Assembly: GCF_000332495.1 (NCBI RefSeq)
Contig: NZ_AOGW02000015.1
Location: 44,553 to 108,552 of the forward strand
DNA: 64,000 bases
Direction: 5' to 3'
DNA from: Leptospira terpstrae serovar Hualin str. LT 11-33 = ATCC 700639
GTDB taxonomy: Bacteria > Spirochaetota > Leptospiria > Leptospirales > Leptospiraceae
The position numbers and the translations under genes are program-made. How positions within the stretch are numbered: the stretch's first letter is position 1; each line of letters opens with the position of its first letter. Shown piece after piece: positions 57,139 to 64,000 of this stretch. The notes under the pieces were generated by a model. The model was not told where the DNA came from. It saw nothing but the letters and a program-made list of their open reading frames with translations, and ran no database searches.

Positions 57139-58043
57139 TACTCTTTCACCTCTGTAGTCGGTTTTACTTCTGCTTCCGTAGCTGCTGCTACTTCCGCTGC
57201 TTTTTTTGCTGCTTCAGGATCGACAGGGATGTCTTTTGCTACTGGAGGAAGTTCATCGTCCATAATGAATTTTCCGGACTCATCATACTCACCTTGGTAT
57301 TCAAGAGCAAGTTGTTCTGCGTCCATATCTTCAGCAAAATTAGTTTGAATGACTTCTCCACCTGTTCCTTCGAGTACAGCATTTGCCATAGTATCAAGGA
57401 ATAATGAAATTGCACGGATCGCATCATCGTTACCTGGAATTGGGTAATCGATTGGCTCTGGGTCACAGTTTGTATCAATCACTGCGAACACTTTCAAACC
57501 AAGTTTTTTTGCTTCTTTCACTGCAATTTCTTCTTTTTTAGGATCGATTACAAAAAGAATTTCTGGCACAACTGCCATATCTTTAATCCCACCAAGTGTT
57601 TGGCGGAGTTTTTCCAACTCACGTTTCAAAGAGAGTGCTTCTTTTTTAGTTCTAGCTTCTTGTTCGAAAGAGTTGTTCTCTTCCATTTGCTCAAGTCTTT
57701 TCAAACGAGCAATAGACTTCTTTACTGTGTTCCAGTTAGTGAGAAGTCCACCTAACCAACGGTTAGATACATAGTACATACTGCACGCTTGCGCTGCTCT
57801 TTCGATAGCACCACGAGCTTGTTTTTTAGTTCCTACAAAAAGAACTTTCTTACCTTGGCCGGTAAGTTTTTTCAAAGCGTCGTAAGCTTCTTTCGTTTTT
57901 TGAACGGTTTTTTGAAGGTCGATGATATGAATTCCGTTACGAGCTGTATAGACATACGGGCTCATTTTTGGATTCCAACGACGTGTTTGGTGACCGAAGT
58001 GTACGCCTGCTTCTAGCAGACTTTTCATGGAAATTACTGACAT
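57138..58043 (-). CDS. rpsB: 30S ribosomal protein S2
   Basis: 301 residues: [41 protein letters not shown] at the N-terminus, then [21 protein letters not shown]. The last ~60 residues form an acidic and alanine/valine-rich tail beyond the usual ~240-residue S2 core. Such tails vary between bacteria and are not catalytic. Confidence 0.96.
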   Translation of the reverse strand: MSVISMKSLLEAGVHFGHQTRRWNPKMSPYVYTARNGIHIIDLQKTVQKTKEAYDALKKLTGQGKKVLFVGTKKQARGAIERAAQACSMYYVSNRWLGGLLTNWNTVKKSIARLKRLEQMEENNSFEQEARTKKEALSLKRELEKLRQTLGGIKDMAVVPEILFVIDPKKEEIAVKEAKKLGLKVFAVIDTNCDPEPIDYPIPGNDDAIRAISLFLDTMANAVLEGTGGEVIQTNFAEDMDAEQLALEYQGEYDESGKFIMDDELPPVAKDIPVDPEAAKKAAEVAAATEAEVKPTTEVKE

Positions 58044-58045
58044 AG

Positions 58046-58279
58046 TTACCCCTTTTTTAGTGCGAGATATCCAGACGCTACAAGACCAACGATACTTGCA
58101 GGGGTTAGCTGGAACTCGACTTTAATTATGTAAAGCTCAAGTGATACTGGTGATTCGAACAAAAACCGAGAGAGGTATGTTGTGCCAAGAAGTCGGTCAA
58201 GGACCACTCCCGCCACGGCTCCCGCCATCAGTCCCAAAAAAAGCACCAAAAGTAGGTTCCCGATTTGGGTTTTGTTCAT
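58046..58279 (-). CDS. DUF4321 membrane protein
   Basis: 77 residues with two hydrophobic segments (about 7-28 and 58-73) and [17 protein letters not shown]; matches DUF4321, a short family of unknown role often found near housekeeping genes. It ends 2 bp before the rpsB start. Its ATG overlaps the stop of a short upstream frame (58276-58473) as ATGA; that frame is not convincing as a gene. Confidence 0.7.
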   Translation of the reverse strand: MNKTQIGNLLLVLFLGLMAGAVAGVVLDRLLGTTYLSRFLFESPVSLELYIIKVEFQLTPASIVGLVASGYLALKKG

Positions 58280-58427
58280 CCAAAAGCACCTTTGTTAAGC
58301 TTCCCTGTCAGAATTTGGAATTTGGGCAGATTGTCAAGGGGAAAGGAATTCTGAAGTTCTGAAAACAGAGTTTGGACCCCATCCAGAGGAAAATCCGCAT
58401 TCCATAGTGCTAGGAACTCTCTTTTTT

Positions 58428-58556
58428 TGCGGGGGCGCCTCCACTCTCCGTAAAAATGGAACCGGAAATCCAAAAAGGACCGGGCTCCCTCCGGGGTCCG
58501 CGAATGCTCCCGTCCTTCGGACCTTACGCCCTCCGGATCCCTGGCGCAAAATAAAA
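58428..58556 (-). repeat. GC-rich palindromic repeat
   Basis: A G/C-rich stretch in A+T-rich surroundings. It holds nested inverted repeats: GGTCCG (58495-58500) with CGGACC (58518-58523), and AAGGAC (58475-58480) with GTCCTT (58512-58517). Every leftward frame stays open and one reads RDPEGVRSEGREHSRTPEGA, then HFYGEWRRPRKKR, peptides I recall as typical of a dispersed leptospiral repeat. It is related in style to the island at 48791. A genome-wide count would settle it. Confidence 0.5.
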
Positions 58557-58619
58557 CCTCGACTAGGATTTGGCCTCTACAATAAGATTTTTCGAAACAA
58601 ACGATTTGCGAATCTACTT

Positions 58620-58811
58620 ATGGGAGGGCTCGCCATTCTATCGTTAGCTTTCCCCTCGTTTCACATGGCGGCTACCGTCGGAGGACTTTATCTAGGAGCT
58701 GCAGGTATTCTGCATATTTTTCGCGGAATCGAACATGTGAATCTTAAAGAGGCAACAGCTTTAATTTCAGATCAGATAACCTTCCTGAACAAAAGAAGCT
58801 TGATCCATTGA
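58620..58811 (+). CDS. possible small membrane protein, N-terminus uncertain
   Basis: From the ATG at 58620, 63 residues with two hydrophobic segments (LAILSLAFPSF and AATVGGLYLGAAGILHIF). The frame stays open upstream to a GTG at 58407, but that part lies in the GC-rich repeat. The sequence just before the ATG (LGFGLYNKIFRNKRFANLL) looks protein-like, so an older N-terminus may have been replaced by the repeat. No good ribosome-binding site. It may be a remnant. Confidence 0.35.
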   Translation: MGGLAILSLAFPSFHMAATVGGLYLGAAGILHIFRGIEHVNLKEATALISDQITFLNKRSLIH

Positions 58812-58837
58812 TGAAATTAATTTAAACTCGGAACAAA

Positions 58838-59179
58838 ATGAAAAGGATTACCACCTTATTTCTGTTTTGCTTTCAAAACTGTCTCATTGGATCCAGTTTT
58901 CATGGATTTGTGAATATGGATTCAGCAAGGAACCAAAATCGAGTTTACTTTGATGAAAAAACCAAAAGCTTCGAAACGATACCTAATTTTCGCGGAAACA
59001 TCATCAAACTTGGAAAAGTAGTAATTGGTGAAACAAAACAAATAGATTCCAAAAAACAGAAAAAAAGATTCTGTGAAAGAAACGAAACGGAATTAATCAA
59101 AAAATTAGATTTTTTAGATGAAAGGACAATCGTCTCCATTTACGAATCTTCCAGTTATCTATGTATCGAATATTACTAG
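58838..59179 (+). CDS. small exported protein, possible lipoprotein
   Basis: 113 residues. The hydrophobic start (about 4-20, LFLFCFQNCLIGSS) may be a lipoprotein signal with C near 15. The mature part is basic and hydrophilic (FDEKTKSFETIPNFRGNIIKLGKV...KRFCERNETELIKKLDFLDER). No family recognised. Its 3' end overlaps the next start by 19 bp, suggesting an operon of three genes (58838, 59161, 60225). Confidence 0.5.
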   Translation: MKRITTLFLFCFQNCLIGSSFHGFVNMDSARNQNRVYFDEKTKSFETIPNFRGNIIKLGKVVIGETKQIDSKKQKKRFCERNETELIKKLDFLDERTIVSIYESSSYLCIEYY

Positions 59180-60228
59180 TTTCATTTTTTTGTTTCTTCT
59201 TTTGTTGTCTTAGCCACCAAACCTTTCAACAGGTGGAAATTTCAAAAAATGAATACCAAACCACAAAACGACTTCCCTTCATTGCTAACACTTGTGACAG
59301 AAAGGCAGTTTTTTCCAATAACATACTCGAAAGAAACTTAATCATCCGTATTTGGGAGAATGGAGAGTTTCGAAATGTTTTTTTAAATAACGAACCTTTT
59401 GATATCATTGAAGATTTACGAATTTACCAATCCCATGATTATACCTGGTATATTTCTTTTATACCTTTATTCTCAGGTTACTATTGTGACCAATACCACC
59501 TCACAGGTTACTTACTCTATTTAGATCCAAACTCAAAAGAGAAATTAAATGCTAAACTTGAAAAGGATAGAACAAAAACAACTGGGTCCAATGGTCCCAT
59601 CAAGGCATTTCGAGAATACAGTTTAATCGATGAAAAAATTCTATCACAAAAAATCAAAGAATTAAGAGAGAAAAAACAAGAACGTGGCTACAGCAAACAT
59701 AAGGAACAATTTTATAAACCCAAAATCTGGGATTCTAAATCAAAATCAGAACTTGTATATATACCCAATGATCAACTGATTGATTATTGTTTGGAATTTC
59801 CATATGAATGTGTAAATGATCAAAATTACATTCAAGAAATTCGTTCGAGAACCACTGCGAATGCAAAACTAAATCTAAATCCAACTAATTTTTCAAATCT
59901 ACTCCTAGAAAAAATCAATACAACAAAGGATAAAACCTACTTCGGTTGTTATTGCAGAAAAAATTCTGATTTTTTCATCTACTCTCAATGTCCTATTGAT
60001 CGCTATGGATTGGATGCCCTTTGCAAAAAGAAAACTGATTGTTTAGAAGAAAGAAATGCTGAAAAGGAAAGGCAGTGTTTTAAAACATTCAAAGAAGATT
60101 TATCCATTCTTCTGAAAACAAAAGAATCTAAAGATAAAATTCACCAAGAAAAAGAAAACTTTGAAAGAATGATCTTCTATACAAAAAAATTATGGGCTTT
60201 GGAAGTATTAAAGGATATTACCCAATGA
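59161..60228 (+). CDS. lipoprotein of unknown function
   Basis: 355 residues. Signal MYRILLVSFFCFFFCC (C15/C16) is a plausible lipobox. The mature protein is asparagine/lysine/glutamate-rich with many cysteines in the C-terminal half (YFGCYCRK, QCPIDRYGLDALCKKKTDC), and a charged coil-like region (about 150-190; KIKELREKKQERGY). No known domain. It stops as ATGA with the next gene. The base composition is more A+T-rich than the ribosomal genes upstream, as is common in accessory genes. Confidence 0.6.
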   Translation: MYRILLVSFFCFFFCCLSHQTFQQVEISKNEYQTTKRLPFIANTCDRKAVFSNNILERNLIIRIWENGEFRNVFLNNEPFDIIEDLRIYQSHDYTWYISFIPLFSGYYCDQYHLTGYLLYLDPNSKEKLNAKLEKDRTKTTGSNGPIKAFREYSLIDEKILSQKIKELREKKQERGYSKHKEQFYKPKIWDSKSKSELVYIPNDQLIDYCLEFPYECVNDQNYIQEIRSRTTANAKLNLNPTNFSNLLLEKINTTKDKTYFGCYCRKNSDFFIYSQCPIDRYGLDALCKKKTDCLEERNAEKERQCFKTFKEDLSILLKTKESKDKIHQEKENFERMIFYTKKLWALEVLKDITQ

Positions 60229-60953
60229 ATACAAAAAACCATTACGCAAACCATCTTGGAAATTTTTACTCTTGGATGCTCGGAGATTGGAAAACTAAGG
60301 AAACCGAGTTTCGAGAGTTTTTATTTAAAAAAAATTTAACTGCAAAAAGAAATGAAGTAGCGATTGATTTAGGTGCAGGCAATGGGGTTCAGTCATTGGC
60401 CTTATCCAAATTAGGTTATCAAGTCATTGCAGTTGACTTTAACAAACAACTTCTTTCTGAATTGGAAAAAAATGCAAAAGATTCGAACCAATCCATCCAA
60501 ATTGTGGACGATGATATCTTATCTGTTGTTCAATGGAAAGATAAACAACCTAAATTCATATTATGTTGTGGGGATACAATTACCCATCTTAATTCAAAAG
60601 AAGAGATTCAAGTTTTTATTAAATCATGTTACGAATCATTAATTCCCGGAGGAAACTTTCTAATCTCTTTTCGAGATTATTCCAAACCTCTCACTGGTGA
60701 TTCTCGATTCATTCCCGTAATGTCCGATCCTTCCAAAATCCATACTTGTGTATTAGAATATGAAGAGAATAAAATTAGAGTCACAGACCAGTTATATGAA
60801 AAAAAAGAAGGGGGCTGGGTAATGTCAGTGAGTTCTTATTTTAAAGTACGACTACTTGAAGAAGAATGTTTACTTTATCTAAAAGAAGCAGGTTTTCATT
60901 GGGAGTGGGAAGAGACGTTTCAAAGAATGATAACCATACTTGCAAAAAAATAA
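60225..60953 (+). CDS. SAM-dependent methyltransferase
   Basis: 242 residues from the ATG at 60225, which overlaps the previous stop as ATGA; an earlier ATG (60192) is less likely. Class I Rossmann methyltransferase: AIDLGAGNGVQSLALSKLG (motif I) near 43, VIAVDFNKQLLSEL (motif II) and FILCCGDTITHLN (motif IV). Substrate unknown. Its coupling to a lipoprotein gene may mean it modifies a cell-envelope or natural-product substrate, but that is speculation. Confidence 0.8.
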   Translation: MNTKNHYANHLGNFYSWMLGDWKTKETEFREFLFKKNLTAKRNEVAIDLGAGNGVQSLALSKLGYQVIAVDFNKQLLSELEKNAKDSNQSIQIVDDDILSVVQWKDKQPKFILCCGDTITHLNSKEEIQVFIKSCYESLIPGGNFLISFRDYSKPLTGDSRFIPVMSDPSKIHTCVLEYEENKIRVTDQLYEKKEGGWVMSVSSYFKVRLLEEECLLYLKEAGFHWEWEETFQRMITILAKK

Positions 60954-60982
60954 AAGATACGATTCGTTCCTTATAGTTCAAC

Positions 60983-61849
60983 TTAAGGTTTTCGCTCTTT
61001 TACATTATATTCGATGTTTTTTAGAAAAAACTTACCGTATATATAATCTCCTTCTGGATAATTCCAGATGGCTTCTCCATAACTTGGCACCTTTATTCCG
61101 TTAAAGTCTTTATAATCTCTCACAGGAGTTGTCCAGCGAGCCTTTCGCAAACTCCCATTATCTTGCAAAGCAGAACGGTCATCCGATACAAATTTCACCA
61201 ACTCACCTGTTTCATTAAAAAAAAGAATAGCAGAAACTTTCCATTTTCCATTTTTAAAATATACTTTTGCAGACAATGGGCTTATTGGCTCCCAAGAGAT
61301 TTTTTGATCAATCAATGCCGCTGGAGCAAACAAACAAAGGTCGTTTAACACAGTGACAGTTTCTGCCATTGTTAGCTCTTCCGTATCTAAATTAACAGCA
61401 TCAAAAAGAGAAGCTACACGAACTAACATCGTAGCTTTTTCTTCCGAATAAGAATGAAGGACACGAAAGGGAATTCCCATCATACTTGCCTCCATATAGA
61501 AGTGGCGAGCGGGACGAATAAAAAAATTATACTGTTCAGAAGAAGAATCCATCGGATTTGCTTCAGGACTTTTGTACATTTGCTCTTTAAAAAGAATTCG
61601 CATGTTCTGTACTTTCGCTTTTCCGATGACACCGGTGTATTTTAAATATTTCCGAACAGGAGTAGGCATATGTCGAATGTCCGCTTCTGCAAGAACTGCC
61701 GGAGAAACCAATGGTTGGGTAGAAAACTCTTTATCCACTCTGGCAAAAAAAGAATTTTGTACACTACTGCAACCGAGTAAAAAGATAAGATTTATTTTAC
61801 CGCAGAAAAAAAGAAAAAGATTTTGCTTTTTTAAAAATTGAAACTTCAT
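60983..61849 (-). CDS. DUF6544 lipoprotein
   Basis: 288 residues. A long signal region ends IFLLGC (C near 27), a spirochaete lipobox. The core matches DUF6544: MPTPVRKYLKYTGVIGKAKVQNMRI near 60, ETVTVLNDLCLFAPAALID near 160, ELVKFVSDDRSA and YGEAIWNYPEGDYIYGKFF near the end. Members are exported or envelope proteins of unknown role. It is convergent with the methyltransferase gene (30-bp gap). Confidence 0.75.
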   Translation of the reverse strand: MKFQFLKKQNLFLFFCGKINLIFLLGCSSVQNSFFARVDKEFSTQPLVSPAVLAEADIRHMPTPVRKYLKYTGVIGKAKVQNMRILFKEQMYKSPEANPMDSSSEQYNFFIRPARHFYMEASMMGIPFRVLHSYSEEKATMLVRVASLFDAVNLDTEELTMAETVTVLNDLCLFAPAALIDQKISWEPISPLSAKVYFKNGKWKVSAILFFNETGELVKFVSDDRSALQDNGSLRKARWTTPVRDYKDFNGIKVPSYGEAIWNYPEGDYIYGKFFLKNIEYNVKERKP

Positions 61850-62032
61850 GATACCGCCATCACCTAAAACTTGTAGACCTTATTTAGGATAGATGATTTA
61901 AAATTGCAGTCAAGAGAGAAGAGATTCCCTACAATTAGAAATTCTTACTTTGAATCATTCTAATAACAAAACTTCTGCTTGCTGGCCAGTATCAACCCAC
62001 CTTTTTAGTGAAAAAATGAGTTAGACCTGACT

Positions 62033-62497
62033 CTACAAATATACCGAGCCTGCATCAGCTGGGCCAAACAAACCACGACAAACAGGGAAGTTCGGAGCCA
62101 CATTACCCGAGGCTTTCACGATTGACTCACAAGGAAAAAACAGTACTTCATTCAAACAAACTGTTAGATCTTTTTTCTCCACATATTCATAAACCGAACC
62201 ACAACTACGGAGTGTGCGTTGAGATTCTTTCGTTGTTGAAAACCCATTACAACCCGATTTCAAGGATGTAGTATAATAGGCAGCGCTAAATAAAGTTGTA
62301 TCAATCGAAACTGGACAAAGGGTACGTTTAACGAGTAATGCACTATAAAATTTCCTGACTGCATAAGAACGTGAAACCTTACTGTCATCTAAACCGTCTC
62401 GCGAATCATAATATAAATCACCGATACATCCAAAAAATATAAACGAGACTAAAAAAACTATTTTTTGTAAATACAAATGGAATTTAAATTGAATCAT
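62033..62497 (-). CDS. small cysteine-rich lipoprotein
   Basis: 154 residues. Signal ends FIFFGC (C near 24), a spirochaete lipobox. The mature chain has seven cysteines or so (TLCPVS, SGCNGF, RSCGSV, TVCLNE, FPCESI, PVCRGL), which could form disulfides outside the inner membrane. No known domain. It stands alone between two intergenic stretches; upstream (62498-62750) nothing but A+T-rich DNA and a candidate TATACT element for the next gene is seen. Confidence 0.55.
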   Translation of the reverse strand: MIQFKFHLYLQKIVFLVSFIFFGCIGDLYYDSRDGLDDSKVSRSYAVRKFYSALLVKRTLCPVSIDTTLFSAAYYTTSLKSGCNGFSTTKESQRTLRSCGSVYEYVEKKDLTVCLNEVLFFPCESIVKASGNVAPNFPVCRGLFGPADAGSVYL

Positions 62498-62750
62498 TTA
62501 AACAAACAGTTGTTAAAATTGAAGTTGGTCAATTTTTTTCTTTAAGAGTTACAAAAAAAGAGGAATTGGTTTTTTATTTTTATATTGAGAAAATACATTA
62601 CTGTGACAAAGGCCAAATAAAACTTATCACCGACTATTACAATTTTTTGATACAATTCACTAGAAGTTGAATATCCATATAAAAAAATCGCAAAAACGAT
62701 CCAATTTGGTTTTGGAACCCATGTATACTGGAAAATCATAAGGAGAGAAT

Positions 62751-63143
62751 ATGGCATTCCAACAAATCCAAACGGGAATCATCACCGAAAAATTAATAGA
62801 AACGAAAGTATTTTATGAAAAATGGTTAGGGTTAGAAACAAAATTCGAATCCGATTGGTTTGTATTATTATGTTTACCCAATCGTCCAGAGGTGGAGTTG
62901 GCTATTATGAAACCTAACCAAACACAGGTTAGAAAATCATATTTCCAAAATTCTTACCAAGGAAAAGGCATTTGGTTTATATTCGAATCCAAGGAAGTAA
63001 CGAAAGAGTTTGAGAAAATGAAACAAAACAATGCACCCATTGACCTTCCTCTCACTACGGAAGATTGGGGAGATGTACATTTTACTTTAGTCGATCCAAA
63101 CGGAATTGGAATTGATATTGTCCAGGAAAGAAATTCTAATTAA
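62751..63143 (+). CDS. VOC-family (glyoxalase/dioxygenase-like) protein
   Basis: 130 residues: one beta-alpha-beta-beta-beta unit pair of the vicinal-oxygen-chelate fold. It begins QIQTGIITEKLIETKVFYEKWLGLET and ends HFTLVDPNGIGIDIVQ, the common C-terminal motif where the metal-binding Glu is replaced by Asp (D127 region). Function may be metal-dependent resistance or a lyase; unclear. Good Shine-Dalgarno (AAGGAGAG). It lies just upstream of the broken AraC-type gene. Confidence 0.75.
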   Translation: MAFQQIQTGIITEKLIETKVFYEKWLGLETKFESDWFVLLCLPNRPEVELAIMKPNQTQVRKSYFQNSYQGKGIWFIFESKEVTKEFEKMKQNNAPIDLPLTTEDWGDVHFTLVDPNGIGIDIVQERNSN

Positions 63144-63152
63144 AAATTAGAA
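63134..63152. terminator. A+T-rich hairpin at the VOC gene stop
   Basis: TTCTAATT (63134-63141) and AATTAGAA (63145-63152) pair perfectly over an AAA loop, around the TAA stop. Weak by base composition; may only modestly affect transcription. Confidence 0.35.
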
Positions 63153-63209
63153 CGACAAAAGGAGAAACCTTTTCGATCTTTCCTCTGGAAAGAAAAAGAG
63201 GTTCCTCCT

Positions 63210-63346
63210 TTGACACAAAAACCCAACCTCTATCCCATTTGGAACAAAATGGAGAGCCAACTGGAAGAAACGATTGGCCTAAACCAAATTGCATTTTTTA
63301 CAGGATATAGCGACTGGCACTTCCATCGTTTATTTAAATCCATCCA
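63210..63346 (+). pseudogene. AraC-family regulator remnant, cut by an insertion sequence
   Basis: The frame begins with TTG at 63210 (or ATG at 63249). It encodes the first helix-turn-helix of an AraC/GyrI-type regulator: LNQIAFFTGYSDWHFHRLFKSIQ, where a GESV-type continuation is expected. Homology stops near 63346 and the frame ends at 63401 with unrelated residues, next to a leftward transposase gene. So the gene is interrupted; its remaining part should lie beyond the element, outside the window. The upstream VOC gene was probably its target or operon partner. Confidence 0.7.
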
Positions 63347-64000
63347 AGTGAGTGTACTCGTACATCCTTTACAGTTTTGTCTCAATACATACTTTACATA
63401 AAGATGCATTAAAATCCTGATTCAGACGGTAATGAGGATTGCATTGGATTTTTAAAATGCAACAACTTTCCCGTATACAAATCGATCACACCAAGGCTAA
63501 CTCCATAAAAATGAATCTTTACATGCCTGTCCGAGATTTCCTCTAAACCAACTTCTTCATCTGCTAACGCGGAAGATAGAAAGATCCGATGGCCTTCAAT
63601 ATGAAGATTCCCTATGTCATTGATTTCTCCAATCATGATGTTTGTTGGATAAGAAGCTTTTACAATCCGTTTTGGGAATTTCCTTTTCGACTTTTGGTAA
63701 TGGTTAGCAGGAAAAGAATTTTGAATTCCTTCATGTGGTCTTAGGTAATTGAATTCTTTCTGAAAATCTCGAAATGCTTTTTGTTGTGTCTCTAAGCTAG
63801 ACCTTGGAGGCAAAGCCGTTTCTTCCTTTAAGGTTTTATGCATTCTTTCATGCCTACCATTTTGTTGTGGTTTGCCTGGTTCAATCCGCTCCAACTTGAT
63901 TCCCAGTTTGATCCACCATACAGAAAGTTTACTAAGCCCTGCCAGCGCATTCGAGGCAAATGGTGGACCGTTGTCAGTTCGAATGGCAAGAGGCATTCCA
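63347..64000 (-). mobile_element. IS481-like insertion sequence, one end only
   Basis: The element's one end is inferred at about 63347, where AraC homology stops, and the transposase runs leftward from beyond the window edge. The terminal inverted repeat cannot be verified without the other end; the sequence starts near GTGAGTGTACTCGTAC. The remaining part of the element is outside the window. Confidence 0.65.
63409..63999 (-). CDS. IS481-family transposase, 5' part missing
   Basis: At least 196 residues of the C-terminal catalytic region; the frame is still open at the window edge. The DDE core shows the second Asp in IRTDNGPPFAS and the Glu in GKPQQNGRHERMHKTLKEE, with spacing of ~35 residues as in IS481/IS3-type rve integrases. 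The first Asp and the N-terminal helix-turn-helix lie outside the window. The visible part is uninterrupted, so the element may be active or recent. Confidence 0.8.
   Translation of the reverse strand, partial: GMPLAIRTDNGPPFASNALAGLSKLSVWWIKLGIKLERIEPGKPQQNGRHERMHKTLKEETALPPRSSLETQQKAFRDFQKEFNYLRPHEGIQNSFPANHYQKSKRKFPKRIVKASYPTNIMIGEINDIGNLHIEGHRIFLSSALADEEVGLEEISDRHVKIHFYGVSLGVIDLYTGKLLHFKNPMQSSLPSESGF

Noticed and set aside
58276..58473. 65-residue leftward frame coupled by ATGA to the DUF4321 gene
   Set aside because: The coupling is tempting, but its first half is inside the GC-rich repeat and the rest has no known motif; more likely chance in an open repeat.
62542..62757. 71-residue leftward frame before the VOC gene
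   Set aside because: It overlaps the VOC ribosome-binding site and start, has no Shine-Dalgarno and no recognisable protein feature beyond hydrophobic A+T-rich codons.

Overview
The window looks like chromosome from a spirochaete of the genus Leptospira, most likely a saprophytic-clade species. This rests on recognised gene content and style, not on a search. The DNA is A+T-rich. There are many spirochaete-type lipoprotein signal peptides, TTG and GTG starts are common, the fused lolC-lolD-(McsAB-like)-clpC gene order is present, and there is a CHASE2 adenylate cyclase and several large proteins I know only as leptospiral hypotheticals. No rRNA, tRNA, CRISPR array or replication origin was seen.

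Layout. 1-12.8 kb: the 3' part of a multihaem cytochrome c, then a long leftward run: lolC, lolD, a short McsA/McsB-like gene, clpC, a DUF3592-like membrane protein, a TPR protein, mtaB, an ABC exporter trio (adaptor, permease, ATPase) and metZ. 12.8-14.8 kb: a rightward pair of unknown membrane proteins behind an operator-like inverted repeat. 14.9-19 kb: leftward YwqK-repeat protein, MscS channel, aroB, NUDIX, rnc and acpP, with hairpins on both sides of acpP. 19.4-24 kb: rightward rhodanese lipoprotein, then a DUF1538 membrane protein with a tandem PII-like partner. 24.2-30.1 kb: leftward cmk, rpsA, TPR protein, hisG, rpmF, plsX, fabG. 30.3-42.4 kb: a soluble GAF/PAS histidine kinase, a secreted HExxH protein, a membrane-linked AraC regulator, aroA, a large cyclic-nucleotide-binding protein, a thioredoxin-reductase-like flavoprotein and small unknowns. 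42.4-58.3 kb: leftward dxs, CHASE2 adenylate cyclase, trpBA, proS, rseP, dxr, cdsA, uppS, frr, pyrH, tsf, rpsB and a DUF4321 protein. 58.4-64 kb: an accessory, more A+T-rich tail with a GC-rich repeat, unknown lipoproteins, a methyltransferase, a DUF6544 lipoprotein, a VOC protein, and an AraC-type regulator cut by an IS481-like element that runs off the window.

How the genes fit together. The rpsB-tsf-pyrH-frr-uppS-cdsA-dxr-rseP-proS block joins translation, UMP synthesis, isoprenoid and phospholipid precursors and envelope proteolysis, as in many bacteria. Dxs and Dxr, two MEP-pathway enzymes, lie in the same leftward set. PlsX, FabG, AcpP and CdsA serve fatty-acid and phospholipid synthesis. 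LolCD exports lipoproteins, and this window encodes many. The adenylate cyclase and the large cyclic-nucleotide-binding protein are candidates for one cAMP circuit.

Most worth a second look: the shortened McsA-McsB-like fusion upstream of clpC; a perfect 15-bp hairpin that contains the start codon of the flavoprotein gene; the DUF1538/PII-like pair; the hairpins around acpP; the 10-bp inverted repeat before the 12823 gene; and the IS-interrupted regulator at the right edge.
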